Part shown: in pieces, positions 25,380-34,813 of the stretch
Position numbering within the stretch: position 1 is the stretch's first letter
How the letters are laid out: every line of letters starts with the position of its first letter
DNA from: CAWVSB01 sp046710535
GTDB lineage: Bacteria; Pseudomonadota; Gammaproteobacteria; Pseudomonadales; CAWVSB01
Length of the DNA: 64,000 bases
NCBI GenBank assembly: GCA_046710535.1
Contig: JBKEHH010000013.1
Span: 1-64,000 of the forward strand
Direction of reading: 5' to 3'
Program-made: the position numbers and the translations under genes
Notes under the pieces: generated by a model
What the model was told of the DNA's origin: nothing
What the model saw: only the letters and a program-made list of their open reading frames with translations
Databases searched by the model: none

Positions 25380-27256
25380 TATTTACCTTCCAGCTCTTCC
25401 CAACGTCCATAAGCAACTTCTAACGCTTGCTGAGTATCCGCTAGCTGCTTCACAGTCTTATCGATATCAGTCTGCTCACCTTTAAAAAATGCAGGGTCCG
25501 ACATAAATAATTCCAACTCTGCCTGTTTTTTGTCTAAGGTTTCAATCAAGGCCGGTAGTTTATCGAGCTCACGCTGATCGTTATAAGACAATTTCTTGGT
25601 AGCCACAGCCCCTGCAGCAGCCACAACAGGCTCCACTTTCTTCTCGAGTTTCTTATGCTCAGTGGCTTCAATCAATTTACCACCTTGAGCAACCCAATCA
25701 CTATAGCCACCCACATACTCGCCTACCCGGCCATGGCCTTCCAACACTATTATCGAAGTCACCACGTTATCCATAAATTCGCGATCATGGCTAACCAACA
25801 ACAAAGTGCCTTTAAACTCTGACAGAATTTCTTCCAGCAGCTCTAGGGTTTCAACATCTAAATCATTGGTCGGTTCATCCAACACTAATATATTGGTGGG
25901 TTTACTAAATAATTTAGCCAATATAGCGCGATTTTGTTCACCGCCTGATAAAGCCTTAACCGGAGTACGCACTCGCTCAGGGGTGAATAAAAAATCACCC
26001 AAATAACTAATCGCATGACGTGTTTTACCATTTATTTCAATAAAGTCCTGACCACCACAGACATTATCAATCAAGTTTTTCTCTAAATCTAAATGGCCAC
26101 GTAGCTGATCAAAATACGCCACATCCATTTTGGTACCAAGTTTTACAATACCTTGATTCGGTTCTAACTCTCCCAATAAAATCTTCAGTAAAGTAGATTT
26201 ACCCGCTCCATTTGGCCCCACAATACCTATGCGGTCACCACGTTGAATAGTGGTGGAGAAATCATTAATCAGTATTTCATCACCATAACCATGGGTAACA
26301 TGCTCAATCTCAGCAACAATTTTGCCGGAGCGTTCGGCCGTCTCTACTTTGAAGTCAGCTCTACCTTGTTGCATACGACGATCTTGACGTTCGACTCGTA
26401 ATGCTTTCAACGCCCTTACACGGCCTTCATTACGGGTGCGACGCGCTTTGATGCCCTGTCTAATCCAGACTTCTTCTTCGGCTAGTTTTTTATCAAACAA
26501 AGCATTGGCGGTCTCTTCTGCAGCTAACTGTGCTTCTCTAAATTTTAAAAAGCTTTGATAATCTCCTTCCCACTGACGTAAGTGGCCGCGGTCTAATTCA
26601 ATAATTTGCTTCGACACATTCTGCAAAAATGAACGATCATGCGTGACAAATAACAATGCGCCTCTATAGTCTTGCAGTTGTTGCTCAAGCCATTCAATAG
26701 CCGGAATATCCAAATGGTTAGTAGGCTCATCTAGCAACAAAATGTCTGGCTCTACAACCAATGCTTTACCAAGCGCCACCCGCCGGCGCCAACCACCTGA
26801 CAGTTCTTTCATTAACTTGTCAGCAGGCAATTGCAGCTGACTAATGATCGTGTCCACCTTCTGCTGCAGTGACCACCCATCGTTGGCCTCAATCTGTTCT
26901 TGTACTTTACCCAAGCGATTCATATCGGCATTAGATTCTGTCACTAAGTGATGAAACTCTTTCAGCAAATCCCCTACCTCACCCAAACCATCGGCGACTG
27001 CATCAAATACGGTTTGATCATCGCCTATGGGTAAAACTTGATCCAGCCAAGAGACTTTAATACCAGGCCGCAACCAATGCTCACCACCATCAACCGCCAA
27101 GATTCCCGCAATCACCTTAAATAAGGTTGTTTTACCCTCGCCATTACGGCCAAGCAGACCAATACGGTTGCCTTTTTTGAGCGTTAAATCGACCTGATCA
27201 AGCAAAATACGAGGGCCAAAGTTAAGTGAGGCTTTGTTAAGACGAAGCAAGGGCAT
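25379..27256 (-). CDS. uup: ABC-F ATPase Uup
   Basis: A 625-residue ABC-F protein, close to E. coli Uup (635). Two ABC domains have Walker A GRNGEGKTT and GPNGAGKST, signatures LSGGWRRRVALG and LSGGEQNRAIL, and Walker B ends LLDEPTNHLD and LDEPTNDLD. The ABC-F linker is rich in Arg and Lys. A C-terminal coiled coil (about residues 555-625), the DNA-binding domain of Uup, is present and distinguishes it from YbiT. Uup affects transposon excision and ribosome function. The gene leads a two-gene unit with DUF1653. Confidence 0.93.
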   Translation of the reverse strand: MPLLRLNKASLNFGPRILLDQVDLTLKKGNRIGLLGRNGEGKTTLFKVIAGILAVDGGEHWLRPGIKVSWLDQVLPIGDDQTVFDAVADGLGEVGDLLKEFHHLVTESNADMNRLGKVQEQIEANDGWSLQQKVDTIISQLQLPADKLMKELSGGWRRRVALGKALVVEPDILLLDEPTNHLDIPAIEWLEQQLQDYRGALLFVTHDRSFLQNVSKQIIELDRGHLRQWEGDYQSFLKFREAQLAAEETANALFDKKLAEEEVWIRQGIKARRTRNEGRVRALKALRVERQDRRMQQGRADFKVETAERSGKIVAEIEHVTHGYGDEILINDFSTTIQRGDRIGIVGPNGAGKSTLLKILLGELEPNQGIVKLGTKMDVAYFDQLRGHLDLEKNLIDNVCGGQDFIEINGKTRHAISYLGDFLFTPERVRTPVKALSGGEQNRAILAKLFSKPTNILVLDEPTNDLDVETLELLEEILSEFKGTLLLVSHDREFMDNVVTSIIVLEGHGRVGEYVGGYSDWVAQGGKLIEATEHKKLEKKVEPVVAAAGAVATKKLSYNDQRELDKLPALIETLDKKQAELELFMSDPAFFKGEQTDIDKTVKQLADTQQALEVAYGRWEELEGK

Positions 27257-27341
27257 TAGAAATATCTGCTGTTGGTGTAAAACGGGCGACTATTATAGCC
27301 AGACAATAGTTAAGATGCTGAATTAGTTTTAAGGGAATTAA

Positions 27342-27367
27342 AAAAGCCCCGACGAATCGAGGCTTTT
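27342..27367 (-). terminator. Terminator downstream of the solute-binding protein gene
   Basis: AAAAGCCCCGA pairs with TCGAGGCTTTT with one mismatch around a CGAA-type loop. It lies 34 bases past the stop of the minus-strand solute-binding protein gene, upstream of uup. Confidence 0.7.
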
Positions 27368-27400
27368 ATCACAACTACATCGAATACTATGGCAGTAAAG

Positions 27401-28202
27401 CTATCCAACCGCTGTTTTCAACCATTTTTCATTTAGGCTTTTAGTAATTCCTATTTTTTCAAAAGTATTTAGGTAATTTGTTACTAAATTTTCGAATTGC
27501 GCATCATCTTTAATCATGGCTATTCCAATTGGCTCAATTGATAGAGGCGTTTTATTAGTTATCAAGCCAGAGTCAGGATTACGCAGTACAGATAGCTTAG
27601 CAATAGTCATGTCAGCAATCATCGCGTCCACATCTCCCGCTAGTAATAATTTAACGCCTTCTTCGTAATCTGAAATTGTTTTTAGTTTGGCTTTAGGCAA
27701 TTGCATTCTTGCAAAGCTCGCACTGGTTGAGTTTTCTAACGCAACGATACGTACATCGGGATTATTAAAATCAACATCTTTACCTTTTTCAGCATTAGTA
27801 CGAGTCGTTAGCATCGACTTGCCAGAAATATTGTAGGCCCGATAAAGGTAAGCTCTTGCGTACGCTCACTAGTAATTGCCATACCGGAAATCACTAAATC
27901 TGCTTTACCTTTTATAACCGCTTCTTTTAGTTCACCAAATGGTAGTTGCACAATTTCTAATCTACTTGCATGGTATTAGCTAGATAGTTGGCTAAATCTA
28001 CATCGTAGCCAATCATCTTTTTGTTGCGGCTCATCACGTTAAATGGAGGCTGATCACCTGACATTGCAACTTTTAGCACCTTGTCTTTTAACACTCGGTC
28101 TAAAATGGGGCTAGACGACAATGCTTGCGTACTTAATGTTAGCGCTAGTAAACCAGCAATAACGTAAGAAACAGCCTTAAAACCTTTGAATAACTTAACC
28201 AT
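27401..28202 (-). pseudogene. Amino-acid-type ABC transporter solute-binding protein, two frameshifts
   Basis: Three frames together give one SBP_bac_3 protein of about 266 residues with a signal peptide (cleaved near TQALS). The first frame (from ATG 28202) includes VAMSGDQPPFNVMSR and MIGYDVDLANYLAN and ends at a TAG at 27957. The middle piece reads EIVQLPFGELKEAVIKGKAD and SGMAITSERTQELTF. The third resumes at YNISGKSMLTTRT. Each junction is repaired by one added base in a homopolymer (T at about 27957, G at about 27838). So either two read errors or a recently inactivated gene. No permease or ATPase gene is adjacent. The ligand is probably a polar amino acid. Confidence 0.8.
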
Positions 28203-28289
28203 GTAGCCATCCTTTATTGAATTATTATAAAATATGACTGTATTATTAATGCAAAGAAGATTACTAAGGCTACTATTGAATGTCTACCA

Positions 28290-28772
28290 ATGGTGCCTTA
28301 TATGAGTAACATAATGAACAATAACTGTCAGTGCGGTTGCGGCAGCACAAAATTTTCTATTTCAGCGCCAGCTATTATTAGAGCCTATTGTCATTGCACC
28401 ATATGCCAAAAATTTAACGATGCACCATTTGCTGATGTAGTCATCTATAGAAAAAGAGATGTATCGTTAGAAGATGAGACAAAAATTGAATTTAATACCT
28501 ACAAAGCGCCACCGGCGTTACAACGCGGCAAGTGTAAATCATGCGGTAAGCCTGCTATCGAATTTTTAAATGTTCCGCTTCTTCCTCGCCTAGTTGTTGT
28601 ACCTGTCGAAGTTATTGGTGAGGACGTAAAAATACCTGAGCCTTCATGTCATTTATTTTATAATCAAAGGCATCAAGACCATATTGATGGTCTGCCCCAA
28701 CACTCTGGCTTTTTAACAAGCCAACTGGGCTTAACCTATCGCATAGTTAAACACCTACTATTTGGAAAATAA
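28290..28772 (+). CDS. GFA/CENP-V domain zinc protein
   Basis: About 160 residues, with the GFA (glutathione-dependent formaldehyde-activating enzyme-like) fold. Zinc-binding cysteines occur as CQCGCG at the N-terminus, then YCHCTICQK, then GKCKSCGKP. Family members are mostly of unknown function; a true formaldehyde role should not be assumed. The start is uncertain among three in-frame ATGs (28290, 28302, 28314) because no clear ribosome site is seen. Confidence 0.8.
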   Translation: MVPYMSNIMNNNCQCGCGSTKFSISAPAIIRAYCHCTICQKFNDAPFADVVIYRKRDVSLEDETKIEFNTYKAPPALQRGKCKSCGKPAIEFLNVPLLPRLVVVPVEVIGEDVKIPEPSCHLFYNQRHQDHIDGLPQHSGFLTSQLGLTYRIVKHLLFGK

Positions 28773-29106
28773 TTAATATAGCTATAGTTAAATTAACGAT
28801 GTTCAGTGATAAACGCAGCTGGCCACGGCTATTAAGACGCCACGGTTTTACCGCAATTAAAGCCAGAACGCTGATTTTCATTATTGTGCTAGGGCAACAT
28901 CAAAACACAATGACTGCGTAACTATTAGATATACCCACTCAATACTAAGACTATTCGAAACGCGCCAACTTTATATCACTGATATTAACCACTGTCGTTA
29001 AACTATCTTTTAGTTTCATCAATATCATGCTATCCGTTATGATTAGTGCTACAAAATTCAATGACAGCATTTAGCTGGCAACAATAAAGTAATAAAGAGG
29101 TCTACA
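28773..29106. other. Gene-free stretch before the PQQ alcohol dehydrogenase gene
   Basis: No supported gene. A 40-codon frame at 28799-28921 starts with ATG but resembles no family and has no ribosome site. Only the last 20 bases, with TAAAGAGG before the dehydrogenase ATG, show a function (ribosome binding). Confidence 0.4.
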
Positions 29107-31260
29107 ATGCGCCTTCTCCTGTTAATTCTAAGCTTTGGTTTAGTACTCGCCGGCTGTAATCCAACTGAAAACTCAGCACCTCAAACTGATGTGACCAGTG
29201 ATTTAATTGCACCCGTTGATGCTGAGCGAATTATCAACGCCGACCAAACACCAGGCGAATGGCTTAGCCATGGCCGTACTTACAGCGAGCAACGCTTTAG
29301 TCCACTGGCGAAAATAGATGATAAAAATGTTAGTCAATTAGGCTTAGCTTGGTATTTTGATCTACCGACTAAACGTGGTATTGAAACCACCCCCCTAATT
29401 GCCGACGGAATAATGTATTTTACTGGAAGCTGGAGCATGGTATACGCTATGGACGCGCGTACCGGCAAATTACTGTGGGAATACGACCCAAAAGTAGATC
29501 GCGCATGGGCTAAAAACCTCTGCTGTGATGTTGTTAACCGCGGCGTCGCCTTATGGGGCGACAAAACTTATGTTGGCACCCTCGATGGACGCCTGATTGC
29601 ATTAGATCGTGACACCGGCAAAGTAGCCTGGGAAGTTGAGACACGAATCAATACCACTGATGCCTACAGTATTACTGGAGCCCCTCGGATTATTAATGGC
29701 AATGTCATTATTGGTAACGGCGGTGCTGAGTACTCTGTAAGAGGCTATGTCACCGCCTACGATGCTGAGTCCGGTAAGAAAAATTGGCGTTTTTATACCG
29801 TACCCGGTAATCCAAGTGAAGGCTTTGAAGACGACACGCAAGCAATGATTGCCAAAACATGGACTGGTGAATGGTGGAAAAACGGTAAAGGCGGCGGTAC
29901 TGCATGGGATTCTTTTGCCTACGATGAAAAACTAAATCTACTTTATATAGGTGTTGGTAATGGCGCCAACTGGAGTCAGCAAGTACGCTCACCAGAGGGT
30001 GGCGAAAACCTATTTATATCGTCTATTGTTGCAGTAAACCCGGATACTGGTGAGTACGTATGGCACTACCAAACAACTCCTGGTGATAGCTGGGACTACA
30101 CTGCGACTCAGCACATGATTTTGGCTGAACTAGAAATAGATGGGCGCAAACGCGATGTTATTATGCAGGCACCAAAAAATGGTTTCTTTTATGTAATAGA
30201 CCGCGCCAGTGGAGAGTTAATTAGCGCTAATAATTATGTAACGGTTACCTGGGCAAGTCATATAGATCCTGAATCTGGTCGCCCTGTTGAAACAGAAATA
30301 GCGCGCGCAGCCGACCCTAGTAAATTAATATTTCCGAGTTTAAGCGGCGGTCATAATTGGCATCCCATGAGCTATAGCCCGGCAACAGGCCTAGTTTATA
30401 TCCCCGCAAAAGAATCTTTTTCGGCATTTAAATTAGATGCAAACCCAGACAAATATAAAGCCGAGGGTTATGGCCTCGATTATGACACAGGCTTGTTATT
30501 TGGTGTTCCGGACGAGCTGACTAGTGAACAGCGCGAAGGAATCTATACGCAAGCGGCGCAAGCCCAACTAATTGCTTGGGACCCGATAAAAAATGAAGAA
30601 GTATGGCGCAAGCAACAAGGCGCTTATTCTGGCAGCGGCATTTTAACTACTAGGGGTAATTTGATATTTCAGGGTAACTTAGAAGGTAAATTTTACGCGC
30701 TTGCTGCCGATACTGGCAATGAGGTTTGGAGCCAAGATGTGCAAGGCGGCGTTATGGGATCGCCGGTCAGTTATGAGTTAGATGGAGAGCAATATATTGC
30801 CGTTGTGCAGGGCTGGGGTGGCGAGTCTGGGTTAAGTTTTGGAGTGATAACTGGACACTTAAACTTTATCAATGTCAGCCGTTTGCTCGTTTATAAACTA
30901 GGCGCTAATACGGCGCTACCTAGAGTTGAAGTTGTTGAACAGGCATTACCTATGCCAACACTAGAACAAAGTGATGCTGAAGTTATTGCGCAAGGAAATT
31001 ATATTTACCACAACCATTGTGCGGGTTGTCACGGCGGCAATGCTACCAGTGCAGGCATGATTCCAGACTTACGTTACAGCATTAATATTATCGCTCCAGC
31101 ATGGAAAGCCATCGTGATAGACGGCGCCCTAGAAGGTAATGGGATGCCTAACTGGAGTGAATATTTAGATATTGAAGAGATGGAAAAAGTTAAAGCCTAT
31201 GTAGTACATGAAGCAAAACTTGGCTTTGAACGCGGCGAGAAGCGAATGGTAAAGAAATAA
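29107..31260 (+). CDS. PQQ-dependent quinohaemoprotein alcohol dehydrogenase (type II)
   Basis: A 717-residue lipoprotein (lipobox LAGC, C17) of the eight-bladed PQQ propeller family fused to a cytochrome. The blade sequences begin GEWLSHGRTYSEQRFSPL. The adjacent-cysteine disulfide that sits over PQQ is C139-C140 (NLCCDVVNRG). The catalytic Asp is in GGGTAWDSFAYD and the metal-binding Glu in GNGGAEYSVRG. The haem c site CAGCH (C638-H642) and axial Met about 680 (GNGMPNW) form the C-terminal domain. It oxidises primary or secondary alcohols and passes electrons to the respiratory chain. No pqq synthesis genes are in this window. Confidence 0.92.
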   Translation: MRLLLLILSFGLVLAGCNPTENSAPQTDVTSDLIAPVDAERIINADQTPGEWLSHGRTYSEQRFSPLAKIDDKNVSQLGLAWYFDLPTKRGIETTPLIADGIMYFTGSWSMVYAMDARTGKLLWEYDPKVDRAWAKNLCCDVVNRGVALWGDKTYVGTLDGRLIALDRDTGKVAWEVETRINTTDAYSITGAPRIINGNVIIGNGGAEYSVRGYVTAYDAESGKKNWRFYTVPGNPSEGFEDDTQAMIAKTWTGEWWKNGKGGGTAWDSFAYDEKLNLLYIGVGNGANWSQQVRSPEGGENLFISSIVAVNPDTGEYVWHYQTTPGDSWDYTATQHMILAELEIDGRKRDVIMQAPKNGFFYVIDRASGELISANNYVTVTWASHIDPESGRPVETEIARAADPSKLIFPSLSGGHNWHPMSYSPATGLVYIPAKESFSAFKLDANPDKYKAEGYGLDYDTGLLFGVPDELTSEQREGIYTQAAQAQLIAWDPIKNEEVWRKQQGAYSGSGILTTRGNLIFQGNLEGKFYALAADTGNEVWSQDVQGGVMGSPVSYELDGEQYIAVVQGWGGESGLSFGVITGHLNFINVSRLLVYKLGANTALPRVEVVEQALPMPTLEQSDAEVIAQGNYIYHNHCAGCHGGNATSAGMIPDLRYSINIIAPAWKAIVIDGALEGNGMPNWSEYLDIEEMEKVKAYVVHEAKLGFERGEKRMVKK

Positions 31261-31267
31261 CCGCTGG

Positions 31268-31304
31268 GCAATAAAAAGGGAGCTAACTGCTCCCTTTTTA
31301 TTGC
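31268..31304. terminator. Strong bidirectional terminator
   Basis: Perfect 16-base stem GCAATAAAAAGGGAGC/GCTCCCTTTTTATTGC with loop TAACT, between the alcohol dehydrogenase gene and the convergent flavoprotein gene. Confidence 0.93.
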
Positions 31305-31315
31305 GTTGAAACTAA

Positions 31316-33055
31316 CTAATCTTGATAGGCATTAATATGTTTCGCTGCTTGATAAGCCATTGTCATCGCAGGCCCTAACGTCGAACCGGGCCCTGGGTAC
31401 GTGGGCAAGATAGCGGCGGAACAATTGCCAACAGCGTATAAGCCTTTAATCACCCCACCGTGTTCTTTTTTCACCTCTGCATTTACGGTGGTATTTAAAC
31501 CGCCATAGGTACCAAAATCTCCAGCATCAACTTTCATCGCATAAAAAGGCGCTTCATCTATTGGCGCCAAACACGGGTTAGGTGTAATGGAAGGGTCGCC
31601 ATAGTAACGGTCATAAGCTGCCTCACCACGCTGAAAGTCTAAATCTTTGCCCGTTATAGCGTAGTCATTCATTTTATTAACTGTGTCAGCCAAGTTGGCT
31701 GCGTTTATTCCTAATTGTTGCGCTAAACCTTCGATAGTATCTGCTTTGGCAACAAACTTAGTGTCATACCACTCTTTTGGAATCGTCCAATCAGGTTTAA
31801 TGTCTTTAGTCATTAAGGGGCCAGCAATATAGCTACGACGAAAACGTGCATCAAAAATATGATAGGACGGCGCACAAGAATTTTCTTCAGAATGAGCTTT
31901 GAACAACTCTTCTTGAAAAGCCATATAGTTTTGTGACTCGTTGGCATAGCGCTGGCCATTCATATTTACCATACAAGAGCCAGGCAATGATTTTTCCATC
32001 ACCGATAAACGCGGTGAAACTTCGCCAGGGGTAACCAGAGTAGTGCACCACCAAGCACCATTCATTAACCGAGTATCTGCACCCAGTTTTAAACCAGCGA
32101 CTAAGCCGTCACCGGTATTACTGCGAACACCCGCGCTCCACTCAGTATTAGTTGGTTTGGGTAAATACTTATCACGTAATTCTTGGTTATGCTCAAAGCC
32201 GCCAGACCCTAGCACTACCGCTTTTCGTGCTTGTACGCGCAACAATTGTCCATCCTTCTCAACTATTGCACCAATAACATCCCCACTATTATTAGTAATT
32301 AACTCTTTCATTGGCGAGTTAAGCCACAATGGTAGATCGCGGTCTTTCATCGACAGACGCAGGCGCGCTACGCCTGCGCTACCAGTACATAACCGTTTGC
32401 CAATACGCGTGCGCATCATCCACGGAATATCAAACAACCAATTGAACACTAGCTTTAGCGTTAAACCAAACCAACCTTTAGTGCGGGCGGTTAATTCAGC
32501 CGCCTCGAGTTGAGTAAAATGAATACAGCCAAACATCCTCATCATATGGTGGCTAAGCGATAAGGTTTCAAAGTCATCACCTAACTCGGACGCCATAATC
32601 GGCTCGGGTTCCATTGATCGATGCCCGGTCATACTGCCTGGCAAGTCAGTATAATAATCTGGATAGTGCTCCAGGGTTTGATAACGCATTTGAGTACGTT
32701 CATGCATAAAGTCGACCATTTTAAAGCCGTTTTCTAAATAGGTATCAACCAGCTCTTGTGGTACATCTCTGCCTGCCAAGGTGTGTTGCAAATACTCTTT
32801 GGCTTTAGCGAGGGAATCATCAGCTCCAGCGGCTTTTGCATATCGATTACACGGTATCCAGACCCCGCCGCCTGATGTACCGCTAGTGCCTCCATATTTA
32901 TCGGCTTTCTCAACCACGAGCACGTCTTTACTACCCATTTCATAGTTACATAGCGCTGCCGTCATCGCGCCATTGCCTGAACCAACAACCAACACATCAA
33001 CCGAATAATCCCACGGCGAGTCATTGTTGATTACAGTATTTTCTTGTTCAGACAT
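31316..33055 (-). CDS. FAD-binding dehydrogenase, 3-ketosteroid-delta1-dehydrogenase-like
   Basis: About 579 residues of the FAD_binding_2 (fumarate reductase/KstD) superfamily. The dinucleotide loop is VDVLVVGSGNGAMTAAL, followed by VVEKADKYGGTSGTSGGGVWIP, characteristic of the KstD group. The C-terminus has LYAVGNCSAAILPTYPGPGSTLGPAMT, the second FAD contact. I set the start at the ATG giving MSEQEN behind CGGAGA; an ATG five codons earlier is also possible. Substrate could be a 3-ketosteroid or another alpha,beta-unsaturated compound; the superfamily is broad, so this is not certain. It sits a few kilobases from an extradiol dioxygenase and a MaoC protein. Confidence 0.82.
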   Translation of the reverse strand: MSEQENTVINNDSPWDYSVDVLVVGSGNGAMTAALCNYEMGSKDVLVVEKADKYGGTSGTSGGGVWIPCNRYAKAAGADDSLAKAKEYLQHTLAGRDVPQELVDTYLENGFKMVDFMHERTQMRYQTLEHYPDYYTDLPGSMTGHRSMEPEPIMASELGDDFETLSLSHHMMRMFGCIHFTQLEAAELTARTKGWFGLTLKLVFNWLFDIPWMMRTRIGKRLCTGSAGVARLRLSMKDRDLPLWLNSPMKELITNNSGDVIGAIVEKDGQLLRVQARKAVVLGSGGFEHNQELRDKYLPKPTNTEWSAGVRSNTGDGLVAGLKLGADTRLMNGAWWCTTLVTPGEVSPRLSVMEKSLPGSCMVNMNGQRYANESQNYMAFQEELFKAHSEENSCAPSYHIFDARFRRSYIAGPLMTKDIKPDWTIPKEWYDTKFVAKADTIEGLAQQLGINAANLADTVNKMNDYAITGKDLDFQRGEAAYDRYYGDPSITPNPCLAPIDEAPFYAMKVDAGDFGTYGGLNTTVNAEVKKEHGGVIKGLYAVGNCSAAILPTYPGPGSTLGPAMTMAYQAAKHINAYQD

Positions 33056-33159
33056 GGGTTTCTCCGACATCAATTGAAACGTCTATAAATGAATATTTTA
33101 AAAGCAAATATTAACCCGCGAGCGCGGTGATAAGACTTACTATTTGTTCACCAAGAAAC

Positions 33160-33831
33160 TTAGTCAATTGAGTTCTCATAGCGAGAGCCAGCCTCCTCCA
33201 TCCATAAGCGATTGCGAGGCCCTTCGGCTCTAGGGTCACAGGCGTCATAACCCGCATCGCCTTGATATAACATACACACCACTTCATCAACGTAAGTAAT
33301 TCTAGGAATAAACGGCCTTACATTTCTCTCGGCGTAAACCGCAAATAGCTCAGCGCAATCATTAGCACCAGCAAGCTCAGTTAAGGTAACCACTGTCGGT
33401 GGCATCATAGTTAAATCGCCCTGCTGATGCTGTTCGATAGCGTTACTGGCTAAACACCATTGATGATCGTGTATCTCGCTACCATCAACCTGCACCTTCA
33501 AGTCGTCACCTACCCGCGCTATAAAGAACCAAGTAGCAAACCGTTTAGACATGTTTTCAGGCGTGGTCCAATGGGCAAATGGCAGTAACGCTTCAACCGC
33601 GACCGCCAAACCTGCTTCTTCATAACATTCTCTTACCGCGGCATGCTTAGCAGCATCTTGCTCGTCAAACTGCTGATGCTCATCAGGCTCAACTTTACCT
33701 CCCGGAAACACCCAAGCACCGCCAGCAAATTTAAGCTGTTTATTACGTCTAAGCAGCAGCGTCTCAATACCATTATCGGTATCACGTACTAAGACTACCG
33801 TGGCAGCTGGTTTTATCGGCACATTGCTCAT
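33160..33831 (-). CDS. NUDIX hydrolase
   Basis: A 223-residue pyrophosphohydrolase. The Nudix box is FPGGKVEPDE ... AAVRECYEEAGLAV, with about eight extra residues between the first Glu and the REC part, as in the NUDT19-like group. It may hydrolyse CoA derivatives or acyl-CoA, by analogy to that group. The start overlaps the HxlR stop by one base (TAATG), so the two are translationally coupled. Confidence 0.85.
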   Translation of the reverse strand: MSNVPIKPAATVVLVRDTDNGIETLLLRRNKQLKFAGGAWVFPGGKVEPDEHQQFDEQDAAKHAAVRECYEEAGLAVAVEALLPFAHWTTPENMSKRFATWFFIARVGDDLKVQVDGSEIHDHQWCLASNAIEQHQQGDLTMMPPTVVTLTELAGANDCAELFAVYAERNVRPFIPRITYVDEVVCMLYQGDAGYDACDPRAEGPRNRLWMEEAGSRYENSID

Positions 33832-34325
33832 TACTTAACTGCCAACATTTGCTGATCTACGTAAGCTTTCGCGGCCTCGCTATTGGGTTGCGGCAGTACC
33901 TCGTCATGTGTCAACAGCCTACCATCAGCCGCGTGTATTTGCAGCGCTGCCAAGGGCAGCTTATCTCTACTATCGACAAACTTAACGTGATCATGATCAG
34001 GGTGAGCCAGCCACTTATCACTCCACTGTTTTATCCCTATCATCACCGGCAGCAAGTCTAAGCCTTGCTCAGTAATTTGATATTTCATCCGTTTACCGCC
34101 TGCTACCTGCGGCACCTTTTCGACCAAGCCTTCTTCATGCAGACGCTTTAGCCGTTCAGTTAGAATATTCCTAGAGATACCAAGGCTATCTCTTAGGTCT
34201 TCAAACCCGCGCTGACCACCAAAAATCATGAAATCTCGAAGTATCAACATAGTCCACCATTCACCGATGACATCTAATGCTTTGGCAATGGGACATGACA
34301 TACCTGAAAAACTGCACTTAACCAT
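33831..34325 (-). CDS. HxlR-family transcriptional regulator
   Basis: A 164-residue winged-helix regulator. The hallmark N-terminus is SCPIAKALDVIGEWWTMLILRD with the family cysteine (C11), followed by RFED-type helix GFEDLRDSLGISRNILTERL and wing LVEKVPQVAGGKRMKYQIT. A C-terminal extension of about 50 residues is longer than a minimal HxlR. These regulators often sense electrophiles through the cysteine. It is cotranscribed with the NUDIX gene; a cluster of inverted repeats lies upstream. Confidence 0.9.
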   Translation of the reverse strand: MVKCSFSGMSCPIAKALDVIGEWWTMLILRDFMIFGGQRGFEDLRDSLGISRNILTERLKRLHEEGLVEKVPQVAGGKRMKYQITEQGLDLLPVMIGIKQWSDKWLAHPDHDHVKFVDSRDKLPLAALQIHAADGRLLTHDEVLPQPNSEAAKAYVDQQMLAVK

Positions 34326-34392
34326 GGGTATTACTTCCTAAATCATTATTAGAGTATAATAGTTGTATAACAAAACTTTTAATAGTAACATT

Positions 34393-34425
34393 AGTCTTTT
34401 TAAAAGACTTTTAATTCCAAAAGTC
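34393..34425. promoter_or_regulatory. Inverted-repeat cluster between hxlR-type gene and 34448 (candidate operator)
   Basis: AGTCTTTT/AAAAGACT (34393-34409, centre T) overlaps a second repeat GACTTTT/AAAAGTC (34406-34425, 6-base centre). Three half-sites of the same GACTTTT word thus sit between the two divergent genes, the layout expected for HxlR autoregulation. The HxlR link is inferred. Confidence 0.55.
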
Positions 34426-34447
34426 GCAATTAACAAGGATTGTCATC

Positions 34448-34756
34448 ATGCTTAACATCAACCCTGCACTAATCATTCTTGCTGCCTCATTTGGTCTAGC
34501 TGCTACTGTGAATAGTTACGCTGGCTCTTCTGCTGCGTTTGACGCCTGCAAACAGGAAATTAGTAAAAAATATAGCGATGCAACCAGCATACGCTTTAAA
34601 AATAATCCTGCTACCTCGAACCGTGGCGGCAAATACACGTTTTTAATCAATGCATCCGCCAAAACTGACGATGTGCGTAACGTATTAAAAGTAAAGTGTG
34701 TCTCGTCAAAACAAAACGAAATTATTAGTCTAACCATCGAAGACGGGCGCTGGTAA
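34448..34756 (+). CDS. Small exported protein, hypothetical
   Basis: A 102-residue protein with a signal peptide (cleaved near NSYAG). The mature part is about 78 residues with two cysteines (DACKQE and VKCVSS) that could pair, and a beta-type C-terminal half ending SLTIEDGRW. Ribosome site AAGGA precedes it. Divergent from the HxlR gene and followed by its own terminator, so it is a single-gene unit possibly sharing that regulation. Family not recognised. Confidence 0.65.
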   Translation: MLNINPALIILAASFGLAATVNSYAGSSAAFDACKQEISKKYSDATSIRFKNNPATSNRGGKYTFLINASAKTDDVRNVLKVKCVSSKQNEIISLTIEDGRW

Positions 34757-34781
34757 TAAAGGTCATACGGGGTAAAATATG

Positions 34782-34803
34782 AAGGCAGCTATAGCTGCCT
34801 TTG
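34782..34803. terminator. Terminator between 34448 gene and MaoC gene
   Basis: AAGGCAGC/GCTGCCTT stem with loop TATA and a following T-rich stretch, between two convergent genes. Confidence 0.75.
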
Positions 34804-34813
34804 TTATTGCAGA

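Noticed and set aside
28799..28921. 40-codon frame before the alcohol dehydrogenase gene
   Set aside because: No ribosome site, no family match, and it lies in a stretch with several stops in all frames.
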